The notes: generated by a model not told the origin, from the letters alone. A stretch of DNA of 64,000 nt from Geodermatophilus normandii (GCF_003182485.1 NZ_QGTX01000001.1:1570001-1634000), one strand, 5' to 3'. Shown: positions 41,208 through 50,113, numbered from the stretch's first letter. Made by a program: numbers and translations.

Positions 41208-41280
41208 GGAGGGACCTCGGGACCTACCGGCAGGGTCCGCGCGGTCCCACGCTGGGCCTCCCGACCAGGAGGCGATCGCC

Positions 41281-41460
41281 GTGGCCGACGAGACGAGGAC
41301 CGCCCACCGGCCCCTGCTGTGCCGCATCGGGTTGCACGCCTACGTGCAGCGGCGTCCCGACGACGAGCGGCTGCGCGGACCGGACCACAAGGTCTGCCGC
41401 CGCTGCGGGAAGCGCTCCGACATCGTCAACACCATCGTCCCGCCGGGGGTCGCGGGCTGA
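41281..41460 (+). CDS. Small zinc-ribbon-like protein
   Basis: A 59-residue protein with a possible metal site: Cys and His in LLCRIGLHAYVQRR and a CxxC pair in VCRRCGKRSD. It has a strong AGGAGG (41267-41272) 8 nt before the GTG. The coding frame fits third-position GC bias. Its role is unknown; small CxxC proteins of this look are common in actinobacteria. It converges on the PucR-like gene, with only 4 nt between the stops. Confidence 0.65.
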   Translation: MADETRTAHRPLLCRIGLHAYVQRRPDDERLRGPDHKVCRRCGKRSDIVNTIVPPGVAG

Positions 41461-41464
41461 ACGC

Positions 41465-43399
41465 TCAGGCCTCGCCGGCGGACGTCAGCCGGTGCAGCCG
41501 CAGCGCCAGCTGGACCTCCAGCGCGCGCTCGGGCGCCGACCAGTCCCGGCCCAGCAGCCGGGCGACCCGGTCCAGCCGCTGGGTGACGGTGTTGACGTGG
41601 ACGTTGAGCACCTCGGCGGCGCGGGCGGGGGAGCCGCCGGTGTCGAACCACGCCCGCAGGGTGGCCACCAGGTCGGTGCCGCGGCGCGCGTCGTAGTCGA
41701 GCACCGGCGCCAGCGTGGCCGTGACGAACCCGGGCACGTCGCGGCCCTCGCCCACCAGCAGGCCGACGAAGCCCAGCTCGCCGGCGCTGGCCGACTGGCC
41801 GGCGCGGCCGAGGGCCTCCAGCGTGGAGGCGCACCGCCGGGCCTCGGCCTCCGCGCCGGCCACCGCGGCCGGGCCGTGCGCCGGACCCGCACCGCCGGCG
41901 GTGACCGGCCGCCCGACCGCGGCGGAGACCTCCCTGCACACCAGCGCCGCGGCGTCGCCCGGCGCCAGGTCGGGCAGGCAGAGGACGACGCGGCCGTCGC
42001 GGATCCCGGCCAGCCCGGCCCGCGTGGCGGCCAGGTGGGCCGCGGCGGCCAGCGCCCGCCCGCGGCAGCGCTCCTCCACGCGGACGACGACCACCGCCTG
42101 CGGCCGGTCGAGGTCGGCGCCCAGCCGGCGGGCCCGCTCCCGCAGGCCGTCGGGGTCGCGCAGCGGCCCGGTGAGCAGCTCGTCGAGCAGTTCGCCGCGC
42201 ACCCGCCCCTCGGCCTCGCTGGCGGTGCGCCGGATGAGCAGCAGCAGCGCGGTGACCAGCGCCGCCCGCTCGAGGATGCGCTGGTCGGCGTCGGACAGGT
42301 CGCCGGCGCGCTGCAGCACCAGGCCGCCGAGCAGGTCGCTGCCCACCGTCACCGCCGCGGTCCACCACTCGCCGTCGCCCACGGTGCGCCCGGTCGACCG
42401 GGCCAGGCCCAGCGCGGCGGCCGGGTCGGGAGGGAGCGCACTGCCCGGGACGTCGGGGGGCGTGGGCCTGCCCTCCTCGTCGAGCACGGTGATCCGCCCG
42501 CCGAGGGCCTCGGTCACCGCGGCCGCCACGCCCTCGACGCCGCCGCCGCGCAGCACGACGTCGATGAACCGGTCGTGCGCCCCCGCGGCCCGCTCGACCG
42601 ACTCGGTGTGCGCCCGCAGCTCGCGGGTGGCCGCCGACAGCTCGTCGAGCGCCGTGCGGGTCTCCTCCAGCAGCCGGGCGTTGTCGATCGCGATCGCGGC
42701 GTGCGCGGCCAGTGAGCCGAGCAGCGCCACCTCGGAGCGGTCGAAGGTCCGCTCGGTGCGGTCGGCGGCGTAGAGGACGCCGATGACCTGCGACCCGCGG
42801 ATCAGCGGCACCCCGAGGATGGCGACCAGGCCCTCCTCGCGGACGCCGCCGTTGATGTCGTCGGTGTGGTGGAACCGGGCGTCGGTGAAGTAGCTCGCCG
42901 TCGCGTACGGAGCGGCGGTCTGGGCGACCAGCCCGCCCAGGCCCTCGCCCATGGGCAGCCGCAGCGCCTGGAACCGGGCCGAGACCGAGCCGTCGGTGAC
43001 GCGCATGTACGTGTCGCCGTGCGCGTCGTCGTTGAGCGTCAGGTAGGAGACGTCGGTGCCGAGCAGCTGGCGGGCGCGGCGGACGATCGCGGTGAGGACG
43101 GAGTCGACGCCGCGCAGCGTGGCCAGGTCGCTCGCCGTGTCGAACAGCGCCGACAGCTCCGACTCGCGGCGCCGGCGGGCGGCGAAGGCGGCGCGCACCT
43201 GCAGCGCCAGCAGCCGCACCCGCTCCAGCTCGGCGAGGGTGTCGGGGTCGGCGCCGCCGGCGCGGGCGCGCACCAGCGGGCCCTCGTACTCGATGGCCGC
43301 GGCGTCGTCGAGGACGAGCTGCAGGTACTCGGCGGCGGCGGAGGGGACCCGCGGCGCGCGCCCGGGACCGTCGGCGGGCAGGGCGGCGGGCCGGCTCAC
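41465..43399 (-). CDS. GAF domain PucR/CdaR-type transcriptional regulator
   Basis: A 644-residue cytosolic activator-like regulator. A GAF domain occupies about 125-265 (GTDVSYLTLNDDAHGDTYMR, LRLPMGEGLGGLVAQT, LGVPLIRGSQVIGVLYAAD). A linker and CdaR-like GGDEF-type middle region follow. The C-terminal PucR HTH_30 is complete (LRAWFDTGGSPARAAEVL, then HVNTVTQRLDRVARLLG). The GTG at 43399 is preferred, with GGGGAGG 9 nt upstream; an ATG at 43408 lies three codons earlier. It follows the 3-hydroxybutyrate dehydrogenase gene on the same strand and is its likely regulator. Confidence 0.85.
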   Translation of the reverse strand: MSRPAALPADGPGRAPRVPSAAAEYLQLVLDDAAAIEYEGPLVRARAGGADPDTLAELERVRLLALQVRAAFAARRRRESELSALFDTASDLATLRGVDSVLTAIVRRARQLLGTDVSYLTLNDDAHGDTYMRVTDGSVSARFQALRLPMGEGLGGLVAQTAAPYATASYFTDARFHHTDDINGGVREEGLVAILGVPLIRGSQVIGVLYAADRTERTFDRSEVALLGSLAAHAAIAIDNARLLEETRTALDELSAATRELRAHTESVERAAGAHDRFIDVVLRGGGVEGVAAAVTEALGGRITVLDEEGRPTPPDVPGSALPPDPAAALGLARSTGRTVGDGEWWTAAVTVGSDLLGGLVLQRAGDLSDADQRILERAALVTALLLLIRRTASEAEGRVRGELLDELLTGPLRDPDGLRERARRLGADLDRPQAVVVVRVEERCRGRALAAAAHLAATRAGLAGIRDGRVVLCLPDLAPGDAAALVCREVSAAVGRPVTAGGAGPAHGPAAVAGAEAEARRCASTLEALGRAGQSASAGELGFVGLLVGEGRDVPGFVTATLAPVLDYDARRGTDLVATLRAWFDTGGSPARAAEVLNVHVNTVTQRLDRVARLLGRDWSAPERALEVQLALRLHRLTSAGEA

Positions 43400-43422
43400 G
43401 ACCGGCATCCTCCCCGGCCGCG

Positions 43423-44175
43423 TCAGTGGGCGGTCCACCCGCCGTCCATCCGCAGCGAGGTGCCGGTGACCGAGGCCGCGGCGGGCGAGCAGAGCCAGGC
43501 GACGGCGTCGGCGACCTCGGCGGGCTCGATGAGCCGCTTGAGCGCCGCGGGGGCGAGCATCACCTGCTCGACCACCTCGTCCTCGGAGATCCCGTGGGTG
43601 CGCGCCTGGTCGGCGATCTGCCCCTCGACCAGCGGGGTGCGCACGTAGGCCGGGGCCACGCAGTTCGACGTCACGCCGTGGGCGGCGCCCTCGAGCGCGA
43701 CCACCTTCGACAGCCCCTCGAGCGCGTGCTTGGCCGTCACGTAGGCGGACTTGAAGGGCGAGGCCCGGTGCCCGTGCACCGAGCTGACGTTCACCACCCG
43801 CCCCCAGCCCCGGCCGTACATGTGCGGCAGCGCGCCCCGGACCAGCCGGAACGGCGCCTCGACCATGAGCCGCTGGATGGTGGAGAAGACCTCGACGGGG
43901 AACTCGTGCAGCGGCGCGACGTGCTGGAAGCCGGCGTTGTTGACCAGGACGTCGACGTCGAGGTCGAGCGCGTCGACGGCGGCAAGGTCGGACAGGTCGA
44001 CGGCGACCGCGCTGCCGCCGACGGTGCGCGCGACCTCCTCGGCCGCCGCGCCGTCCCGGTCGACCACGACCACCTCGGCGCCGGCCTCCGCCAGCCGCGA
44101 GGCGACCGCCCGCCCGATGCCCGAGCCGCCACCGGTCACCATCGCCCGCCGCCCCGTGAGGTCCTCCGCGCCCAT
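43423..44175 (-). CDS. bdhA: D-3-hydroxybutyrate dehydrogenase
   Basis: A 250-residue short-chain dehydrogenase that oxidises 3-hydroxybutyrate to acetoacetate with NAD+. The cofactor motif is VTGGGSGIGRAVA; the catalytic Ser132, Tyr145 and Lys149 lie in NVSSVHGHRASPFKSAYVTAKHA. The BDH-specific NNAGFQHVAPLHEFP and the SVHG loop place it in this subfamily rather than generic SDRs. ATG at 44175 with TACCGT 7 nt upstream. The divergent MHS transporter may import the substrate. Confidence 0.9.
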   Translation of the reverse strand: MGAEDLTGRRAMVTGGGSGIGRAVASRLAEAGAEVVVVDRDGAAAEEVARTVGGSAVAVDLSDLAAVDALDLDVDVLVNNAGFQHVAPLHEFPVEVFSTIQRLMVEAPFRLVRGALPHMYGRGWGRVVNVSSVHGHRASPFKSAYVTAKHALEGLSKVVALEGAAHGVTSNCVAPAYVRTPLVEGQIADQARTHGISEDEVVEQVMLAPAALKRLIEPAEVADAVAWLCSPAAASVTGTSLRMDGGWTAH

Positions 44176-44182
44176 GGCCGGG

Positions 44183-44188
44183 ACGGTA
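44183..44188 (-). promoter_or_regulatory. -10 element, probable leaderless promoter of bdhA
   Basis: Minus-strand TACCGT 7 nt upstream of the ATG at 44175, with no Shine-Dalgarno sequence. Confidence 0.5.
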
Positions 44189-44293
44189 GGCCGAGCCGGC
44201 GGCACCTGTCACGGCCCCGGGCCACACAGCTGACGCCGCGGGGATGGGCGCCGGCCACACCCGCCCTCGACCGCCCGGCGGACACGGAGTTCC

Positions 44294-44314
44294 GGTCCGG
44301 CATGGATCCGGACC
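44294..44314. promoter_or_regulatory. Inverted repeat between bdhA and the MHS transporter
   Basis: GGTCCGG and CCGGACC separated by 7 nt in the 239-bp divergent region, 59 bp upstream of a TAGCGT -10 (44373-44378) for the transporter. Candidate site for the PucR-like activator. Confidence 0.4.
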
Positions 44315-44414
44315 ACATGAGCCCGATCACAGGACTGGTCCCGGGCACATGGGCAGTCCCGCCGGACCTCCCTAGCGTCGACGCGGAACCACCCCGCCCA
44401 CCGAGGAGACCCGC

Positions 44415-45785
44415 ATGTCCGCACCCAGCCCGACGCCCCGGGGTCGGAGCTTCGGCCGCGTCGTCGGCGCGAGCATCATCGGCACCACCGTCGAGTGGTA
44501 CGACTTCTTCCTCTACGGCTCGGCCGCCGCGCTCGTGTTCAGCGACCTGTTCTTCCCGGAGTCCTCCGACTTCGCGGGCGTCCTGCTCGCGTTCGGGACC
44601 TACGCGATCGGCTTCGCGGCCCGCCCGATCGGCGCCCTCGTCTTCGGCCACTTCGGTGACCGGATGGGACGCAAGAAGCTGCTGGTCGTGTCGCTGCTCA
44701 TGATGGGCGGCGCCACCTTCGCGATCGGCCTGCTGCCCACCTACGCCACCGTCGGGGTGCTGGCGCCGCTGCTGCTGGTGGTCCTGCGGCTGGTGCAGGG
44801 CTTCGCCCTCGGCGGCGAGTGGGGCGGCGCCGTGCTCATCGTCTCCGAGCACGGCAGGCCCGAGCACCGCGGCTTCTGGGCCTCCTGGCCGCAGGCCGGG
44901 GCCCCGGCCGGACAGCTGCTGTCGACGGCGGTGCTGGCGCTGCTGGCGGCCTTCCAGTCCGACGAGGCGTTCGCCGCCTGGGGCTGGCGCATCCCGTTCC
45001 TGCTCTCGGCCGTGCTCATCCTCGTCGGCCTGTGGGTCCGGCTGGCGGTCAGCGAGTCGCCGGTGTTCCTGGAGGCGCAGCGCCTCGCCGAGGCGAAGGC
45101 CCGCGAGACCGGCGCGGCCGAGGAGGCGCCGATCGCCGTCGTCCTCAAGCGCTACAAGCGCGAGGTGCTCGTGGCGATGGGCGCCCGCATCGCCGAGAAC
45201 GTGTCCTTCTACGTGCTGACGGCGTTCACCACCGCCTACCTGACCAAGGCGCTCGGCCTGGACTCCTCGTTCGCGCTCAACGCACTGCTCGTGGGCTCGG
45301 CCGTGCACCTGGTGACCATCCCGCTGTGGGGTGCGCTGTCCGACCGTGTCGGCCGGCGGCCGGTCTACCTGCTCGGCGCCACCGGCATCGGGCTGTGGTC
45401 GTTCGCCCTGTTCGGGCTCTACGACACCGGCAGCTTCTGGCTGGTCGTCCTCGGCCTGGTCGTGGGCTTCCTGTTCCACGGCGCCATGTACGGCCCGCAG
45501 GCCGCCTTCTTCGCCGAGCTCTTCGGCACCAAGGCCCGCTACACCGGCGTCTCCGTGGGGGCGCAGCTCGCCTCGGTCATCGCCGGTGCCCCGGCTCCCC
45601 TGATCGCCGTCGCGCTGCTGGGCAGCTTCCAGGAGCCCAGCCCCGGGCGGGTGGCCCTGTACGTGGCCGTCTGCGCCGCGGTGACGCTCGTGGCGGTGCT
45701 CTCCTACGGCGAGACCCGGATCCGCGACCTCGGTGCCGACGACGCCGTCGAGCCGAAGGGCGGGCGGGCCGCCAGCCGGGTCTGA
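44415..45785 (+). CDS. MHS family MFS transporter
   Basis: A 456-residue proton symporter of the metabolite:H+ symporter group (ShiA/ProP/KgtP relatives). Characteristic features are the opening ASIIGTTVEWYDFFLYGSAA, the motif A loop GHFGDRMGRKKLL, and LRLVQGFALGGEWGGA. Twelve membrane segments are expected. The substrate is probably an organic acid; 3-hydroxybutyrate is suggested only by the divergent bdhA. The ATG has GAGGAG upstream and TAGCGT about 36 nt before it. Confidence 0.9.
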   Translation: MSAPSPTPRGRSFGRVVGASIIGTTVEWYDFFLYGSAAALVFSDLFFPESSDFAGVLLAFGTYAIGFAARPIGALVFGHFGDRMGRKKLLVVSLLMMGGATFAIGLLPTYATVGVLAPLLLVVLRLVQGFALGGEWGGAVLIVSEHGRPEHRGFWASWPQAGAPAGQLLSTAVLALLAAFQSDEAFAAWGWRIPFLLSAVLILVGLWVRLAVSESPVFLEAQRLAEAKARETGAAEEAPIAVVLKRYKREVLVAMGARIAENVSFYVLTAFTTAYLTKALGLDSSFALNALLVGSAVHLVTIPLWGALSDRVGRRPVYLLGATGIGLWSFALFGLYDTGSFWLVVLGLVVGFLFHGAMYGPQAAFFAELFGTKARYTGVSVGAQLASVIAGAPAPLIAVALLGSFQEPSPGRVALYVAVCAAVTLVAVLSYGETRIRDLGADDAVEPKGGRAASRV

Positions 45786-45800
45786 CGCGGGCCCGCTCCC

Positions 45801-45838
45801 CACGGGGCACCCCTGACACGTGTCAGGGGTGCCCCGTG
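45801..45838 (+). terminator. 38-bp perfect palindrome terminator
   Basis: A fully self-complementary 2 x 19 bp sequence beginning cacggggcacccctgacac, 15 nt after the MHS stop codon. Confidence 0.8.
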
Positions 45839-45959
45839 CGCACGTCCGGACAGGTCGTGAGGGACGGCACCTGTGCCGGGCCCGGTCCGGCGGGAGCGTG
45901 GGGACGTGCCCCGGAGGACCGGCCCGGCACGGGCCGGCGGGGCACGAGGAGGAGACCCC

Positions 45960-46910
45960 GTGCAGCTCACCCGCCTCCGCACCGACGTCCGCACCCGCGT
46001 CGGCGCCGGCAGCCCCGTCGTCGAGGTCACCGACCTGCGGCGCCGCTACGGCGACGTCGAGGCCGTCCGCGGCATCAGCTTCGAGGTCCACCCCGGCGAG
46101 GTCTTCGCGCTCCTCGGCGTCAACGGCGCCGGCAAGACCTCCGCCCTGGAGGTGCTCGAGGGGCTGGCCCCGGCCTCCGGCGGCACCGTCCGCGTGCTCG
46201 GCGCCGACCCCGTGACCGAGCGCGCCGCCGTCCGCCCGCACCTCGGCGTGCTCCTGCAGTCCAGCGGCCTGCCCGCCGACCTCACCGTGCGGGAGACGGT
46301 CCGCCTGTGGGGCGCGACCCTCACCGGCGCCCGGCCCGAGGACGAGGCGCTCGCCCAGGTCGGCCTCGCCGGCCGCGCCGAGGTCCGCGTGCGCAGCCTC
46401 TCCGGCGGCGAGCGGCGCCGCCTCGACCTCACCCTGGCGCTGCTCGGCTCCCCGCGGGTCGTCGTCCTCGACGAGCCCACCACGGGCCTGGACCCCGAGA
46501 GCCGGCGCACGGTGTGGGAGCTGGTCCGGCGGCGGGTGGCCGAGGGCGCCGCCGTCGTCCTCACCACCCACCACCTCGAGGAGGCCGAGGAGCTCGCCGA
46601 CCGGATCGCGGTCATGCGGGCCGGCCGCGTCGTCCTCTCCGGGACCGCGGCCGAGATCGCCGCCACGCAGCCGGCGACCATCCGGTTCACGCTGCCGGCC
46701 GGCGGGCCCCCGCTGCCGGCCGTCCCGGGCGCCGAGGTGGTGTCCGGGGCGCCCCGGGTGGTGCTGCACACCCGCGCGCTGCAGCCGGTGCTCACCAGCC
46801 TGCTGGCCTGGGCCGACGCGCACGGGCTCGTCCTCGGCGGGCTGCAGGCCCGCGCCGCGTCCCTCGAGCAGGCCTTCCTCGCCGTCGCCGACGGCTCCGA
46901 CCCGTCCTGA
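45960..46910 (+). CDS. ABC transporter ATP-binding protein (DrrA/CcmA-like)
   Basis: A 316-residue exporter ATPase. Walker A LLGVNGAGKTSALE near residue 53, signature LSGGERRRLDLTLAL, Walker B VVVLDEPTTGLDPESRR and the switch histidine in VVLTTHHLEEAEE. A C-terminal extension of about 80 residues is typical for this group. It forms a probable exporter with the permease that follows. GTG at 45960 with GAGGAGGAG upstream. Confidence 0.92.
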   Translation: MQLTRLRTDVRTRVGAGSPVVEVTDLRRRYGDVEAVRGISFEVHPGEVFALLGVNGAGKTSALEVLEGLAPASGGTVRVLGADPVTERAAVRPHLGVLLQSSGLPADLTVRETVRLWGATLTGARPEDEALAQVGLAGRAEVRVRSLSGGERRRLDLTLALLGSPRVVVLDEPTTGLDPESRRTVWELVRRRVAEGAAVVLTTHHLEEAEELADRIAVMRAGRVVLSGTAAEIAATQPATIRFTLPAGGPPLPAVPGAEVVSGAPRVVLHTRALQPVLTSLLAWADAHGLVLGGLQARAASLEQAFLAVADGSDPS

Positions 46911-46938
46911 CCACCTCCCGTCCCGAGGAGCTCTCCCG

Positions 46939-47745
46939 ATGACCACCCTGTCCGCCCCCGCGGCCGCGCCGTCCCGGCTGCGTCGCACGCTCGCCCTGGC
47001 CGGCGCGGAGACCCGGCTGCTGCTGCGCAACCGCACCGCCGTCGTCAACTCGGTGCTGCTGCCGCTGGTCCTCGTCGCCTTCGTGCCCGTCGCCGGGCTC
47101 GGCGGCGACGGCCCGCTCGGCCCGCGCCTGGCCGTCACCGCGTTCGCCGTGACGCTGGTCTTCCTCACCTACTACAACCTCGTGACCACCTACGTCGCGC
47201 GCCGCGAGGAGCTGGTCCTGCAGCGGATGCGCAGCGGTGAGCTCACCCCCGGCGAGGTGCTGCTGGGCACCGCCACCCCGACCCTGCTCGTGACGGTCGT
47301 GCAGGTGGTCCTGGTCCTCGCCGGCACCGCGGTGATCGGGGAGTGGTCGGCACCCGCCGACGTCGTGCTGCCGCTGCTGGCCCTGGTCGGCGGGACGGCG
47401 CTCATGACGCTGCTGGCCGCGGCGAGCACGTCGTTCACGCGCACCGCCGAGAGCGCGCAGATCACCACGCTGCCCCTGGTGGTGCTGGCGTCGGTCACCT
47501 CGGGCGTGGTCGTCCCGCTGAGCGCCTTCCCCGACCAGGTCGCGCAGGTGGTGCGGCTGACGCCGATCGAGCCGATCGTGGAGCTCGCCCGGCTGGGCCT
47601 GGTCGGGCAGACCTGGGACGGCCGGTCGGTCGACTGGGCCGGCGCCTGGGCCGCCGCGCCGCAGCCGCTGCTGGTCCTCGCCGCCTGGATCGCGCTCGCC
47701 GCCGTCGTGGCGCCCCGGGTGTTCCGGTGGGCGCCCCGCCGGTGA
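46939..47745 (+). CDS. ABC-2 type transporter permease
   Basis: A 268-residue membrane protein with six hydrophobic segments in the ABC-2 layout. The cytoplasmic loop VTTYVARREELVLQRMRSGEL and the late PLSAFPDQVAQVVRLTPIEPIVE are family traits. The adjacent ATPase, kinase and regulator suggest a regulated exporter or envelope-stress system, as in many DesK/DesR-linked ABC-2 transporters. ATG with GAGGAG upstream. Confidence 0.9.
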   Translation: MTTLSAPAAAPSRLRRTLALAGAETRLLLRNRTAVVNSVLLPLVLVAFVPVAGLGGDGPLGPRLAVTAFAVTLVFLTYYNLVTTYVARREELVLQRMRSGELTPGEVLLGTATPTLLVTVVQVVLVLAGTAVIGEWSAPADVVLPLLALVGGTALMTLLAAASTSFTRTAESAQITTLPLVVLASVTSGVVVPLSAFPDQVAQVVRLTPIEPIVELARLGLVGQTWDGRSVDWAGAWAAAPQPLLVLAAWIALAAVVAPRVFRWAPRR

Positions 47746-47777
47746 GCGGTACGGCCCGCGGCGGTCGGTACGGCAGC

Positions 47778-48986
47778 ATGGGTGCCGTGCCGACCGTCGC
47801 ACGCTGGTGGCGGACCCGCAGCGACCCCCAGCGCATCGAGCTCTACACCCGGTGGTCGTACTACTCGTTCCTGGTCGCGCTGCCGGTGTTCCTGCTGCTG
47901 GCGGTGGCCTCGGACCGGGACACCGCCTCGCGGGGGCTGCCGCTGCTGCTGGCCGCCGCCGTGGTCACGACCGCGGCCGCCCTGCACGTCACCCGGCGGG
48001 GGTTCGCCGACCGCACCGCCCGCCCCGACGCGGTCGGGCTCGCGGTCGCCGTCGTCGGGGGCCTGGCCGCGGTCGGGACGTCGCTCGCGGCGACGACGGA
48101 CGGCCCCTCGCCCGCGGTGCCCTGGGTGGCCGGCCTGGTCGGCGCCGAGGTGCTGCTCGCGGTGTCGGTCGTCGTCCCCACCCGCCCGCTGCTCGCCGGC
48201 GCCGGCGTCACCGGCCTGCTCGCCGGCGTCGCCTCGGCGCTCGACGGCAACCCGCCCCTGGCCGCCGCGGTGGTCGGGGCCTCGATCGCCCTGGCGGTGG
48301 CCTCGGTGACCGTGGCCTTCCGGTTCACGGTCTGGATCCTCGACGTCGTCGTCGAGATGGACCGCAGCCGCGGGGTGCAGCTGCAGCTCGCCGTCGCCGA
48401 GGAGCGGCTGCGCTTCGCCCGCGACCTGCACGACGTCATGGGTCGCAACCTCTCGGCGATCGCGGTGAAGAGCCAGCTGGCCGGCGAGCTGGTCCGGCGG
48501 CAGCGGCCCGAGGCGGCCGACGAGGTGGCCGACATCAGCCGGATCGCCGAGCAGTCGCTGCGCGAGGTCCGCGACGTCGTCCGCGGCTACCGTGGCACCG
48601 ACCTCGCGGGGGAGCTCGCCGGCGCCCGCTCGGTGCTGCGGGCGGCCGGCATCGCCTGCACGGTGACCGGCGAGGAGGCCGGCGCCGCGCTGCCCGAGCC
48701 GGTGCAGGTGGCGCTGGGCTGGGTGGTCCGCGAGGCGGTCACCAACGTGCTGCGGCACAGCTCGGCGGACGAGTGCACCGTGACGCTGACCGGGGGGGAC
48801 CCGGTGCAGCTGCGCGTGGAGAACGACGGCGTGGGCCCCGAGGGCGGCGCGGCCCACGGCCACGGCCTGCGCGGGCTGTCCGAGCGGCTCGCGGCGGCCT
48901 CCGGGCAGCTGTCCGCGGGACGCGAGGGCGACCGGTTCGTCGTCGTGGCGCGCGTGCCCGTGCGCGCGGTGGAGGAGGTGCGGTGA
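47778..48986 (+). CDS. Sensor histidine kinase (DesK-like)
   Basis: A 402-residue membrane kinase with about five hydrophobic segments (30-190). HisKA_3 phosphoacceptor His218 lies in RFARDLHDVMGRNLSAIAVK, the DesK-type motif. The HATPase domain has REAVTNVLRHS and GHGLRGLSERLAAA. The gene follows the ABC exporter and overlaps its response regulator by GTGA. By DesK analogy it may read membrane state. GTG at 47787 is an alternative start. Confidence 0.92.
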   Translation: MGAVPTVARWWRTRSDPQRIELYTRWSYYSFLVALPVFLLLAVASDRDTASRGLPLLLAAAVVTTAAALHVTRRGFADRTARPDAVGLAVAVVGGLAAVGTSLAATTDGPSPAVPWVAGLVGAEVLLAVSVVVPTRPLLAGAGVTGLLAGVASALDGNPPLAAAVVGASIALAVASVTVAFRFTVWILDVVVEMDRSRGVQLQLAVAEERLRFARDLHDVMGRNLSAIAVKSQLAGELVRRQRPEAADEVADISRIAEQSLREVRDVVRGYRGTDLAGELAGARSVLRAAGIACTVTGEEAGAALPEPVQVALGWVVREAVTNVLRHSSADECTVTLTGGDPVQLRVENDGVGPEGGAAHGHGLRGLSERLAAASGQLSAGREGDRFVVVARVPVRAVEEVR

Positions 48987-49588
48987 TCCGGGTCCTGCTC
49001 GCCGACGACGAGAACCTCATCCGCTCGGCACTGGTCGCGCTCCTGACGCTGGAGGACGACCTCGAGGTGGTCGCCGAGGCCGCCTCGGGCTCCGAGGCGC
49101 TGGCCATGGCGCGGGCGCACACCCCCGACGTCGCCGTCCTCGACCTGCAGATGCCCGACCTCGACGGCATCGGCGTCGCCGCGCAGCTCGGCTCGCTGGT
49201 GCCCGGCTGCAGGGTCGTCATCGTGACCGGGCACGGCCGCGCGGGGCACCTCAAGCGGGCGCTCGCGGCCGGTGTGCGCGGGTTCCTGCCCAAGACGGTG
49301 GCCGCGCCGGTGCTCACCGACGTCGTCCGCACGGTGGCCCGGGGCGGGCGCTACGTCGACCCCGAGCTGGCCGCCGAGGCCATCAGCGCCGGCGACAGCC
49401 CGCTGACGCCGCGCGAGGCCGACGTCCTGGAACTGGCCGCGGGCGGAGCCCCCGTCGAGGAGATCGCCGCCCGCGCGCACCTGTCACCGGGGACGGTGCG
49501 CAACCACCTGTCGTCGGCCGCGGGCAAGCTCGGTGCGGCCAACCGGCACGCCGCCGTCGAGGTCGCCCGCCGCCACGGCTGGATCTGA
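48983..49588 (+). CDS. Response regulator (DesR-like, LuxR family)
   Basis: A 201-residue regulator. The receiver has ADDE at the N-terminus, Asp54 in VAVLDLQMPDLDG, and Lys in FLPKTVAAPVL. The LuxR-type HTH is LTPREADVLELAAGGAPVEE then TVRNHLSSAAGKLGA. The GTGA overlap with the kinase gene gives the pair. Likely target is the upstream exporter operon. Confidence 0.92.
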   Translation: MIRVLLADDENLIRSALVALLTLEDDLEVVAEAASGSEALAMARAHTPDVAVLDLQMPDLDGIGVAAQLGSLVPGCRVVIVTGHGRAGHLKRALAAGVRGFLPKTVAAPVLTDVVRTVARGGRYVDPELAAEAISAGDSPLTPREADVLELAAGGAPVEEIAARAHLSPGTVRNHLSSAAGKLGAANRHAAVEVARRHGWI

Positions 49589-49670
49589 CAGGACCCCCGT
49601 GCCGCCCACCGTTCGCGGCTGACGGCGGGACCCCGTGCGGGGGCGGTCCGCACGCACGGGAGAGCTGGGC

Positions 49671-49862
49671 CTAGCTGGCCTCGTTGCCGCCGCGGACGAC
49701 GGACTCGTCGCGCTGGGCGTCGTCGTCGGTGGTGAGGGTGACGTCGCGCTCGCCGCCGTCGGAGCGGTCCTCACCGGGGACGCCGTCGACCATGTTGCCG
49801 CTCGTCGGCCCGTCCGAGGTGTCGGGGGACTCGCGGTAGCCGCTGTTGTCGGACTCGCTCAT
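49671..49862 (-). CDS. Small acidic disordered protein
   Basis: A 63-residue, Asp/Ser/Gly-rich, hydrophilic protein (MSESDNSGYRESPD ... RDVTLTTDDDAQRDES). There is no recognised domain and it is probably intrinsically disordered. Its ATG overlaps the stop of the next small gene upstream in TGATG, so the two are translationally coupled. Confidence 0.55.
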   Translation of the reverse strand: MSESDNSGYRESPDTSDGPTSGNMVDGVPGEDRSDGGERDVTLTTDDDAQRDESVVRGGNEAS

Positions 49863-50113
49863 CAGTCTGTCGCTCCTCCGGAACGGGGGGTGGGGCCCTC
49901 GACCTCGCCGGACGCACCGGCACCCCGGGCGCGGGCGACGTCGCCGTCGGCGCCGGCGGGCAGGTCGTCGTCGTGGGCGGCGTCCCGCTCGATCGCCTCG
50001 TCGGCGGTGAGCGGCACGTCGTCGAACGAGGACCCGGTGCTGCTGTTGTCGCCGGTGGCCGACGCGGTCGGGATGTCCTGCTGGATGCGGTCGCTGCCCT
50101 GGGGATCGCTCAC
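49862..50113 (-). CDS. Small acidic disordered protein
   Basis: An 83-residue acidic protein (VSDPQGSDRIQQDIPTAS, DDVPLTADEAIERDAAHDDD). AGGAGG lies 5-10 nt before the GTG at 50113, a strong argument for translation. It is coupled to the next small gene by a one-base TGATG overlap. The PLTADEAIERDA stretch may form a short helix; function unknown. Confidence 0.6.
   Translation of the reverse strand: MSDPQGSDRIQQDIPTASATGDNSSTGSSFDDVPLTADEAIERDAAHDDDLPAGADGDVARARGAGASGEVEGPTPRSGGATD

Noticed and set aside
43450-47168. 1010-codon minus-strand frame over the MHS and ABC genes (44136-47168)
   Set aside because: Low-complexity antisense frame; the genes on the plus strand are well supported.
49600-49670. 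Terminator after the DesR-like gene
   Set aside because: Only loosely paired CCCGTGC/GCACGGG segments; not convincing as a defined hairpin.
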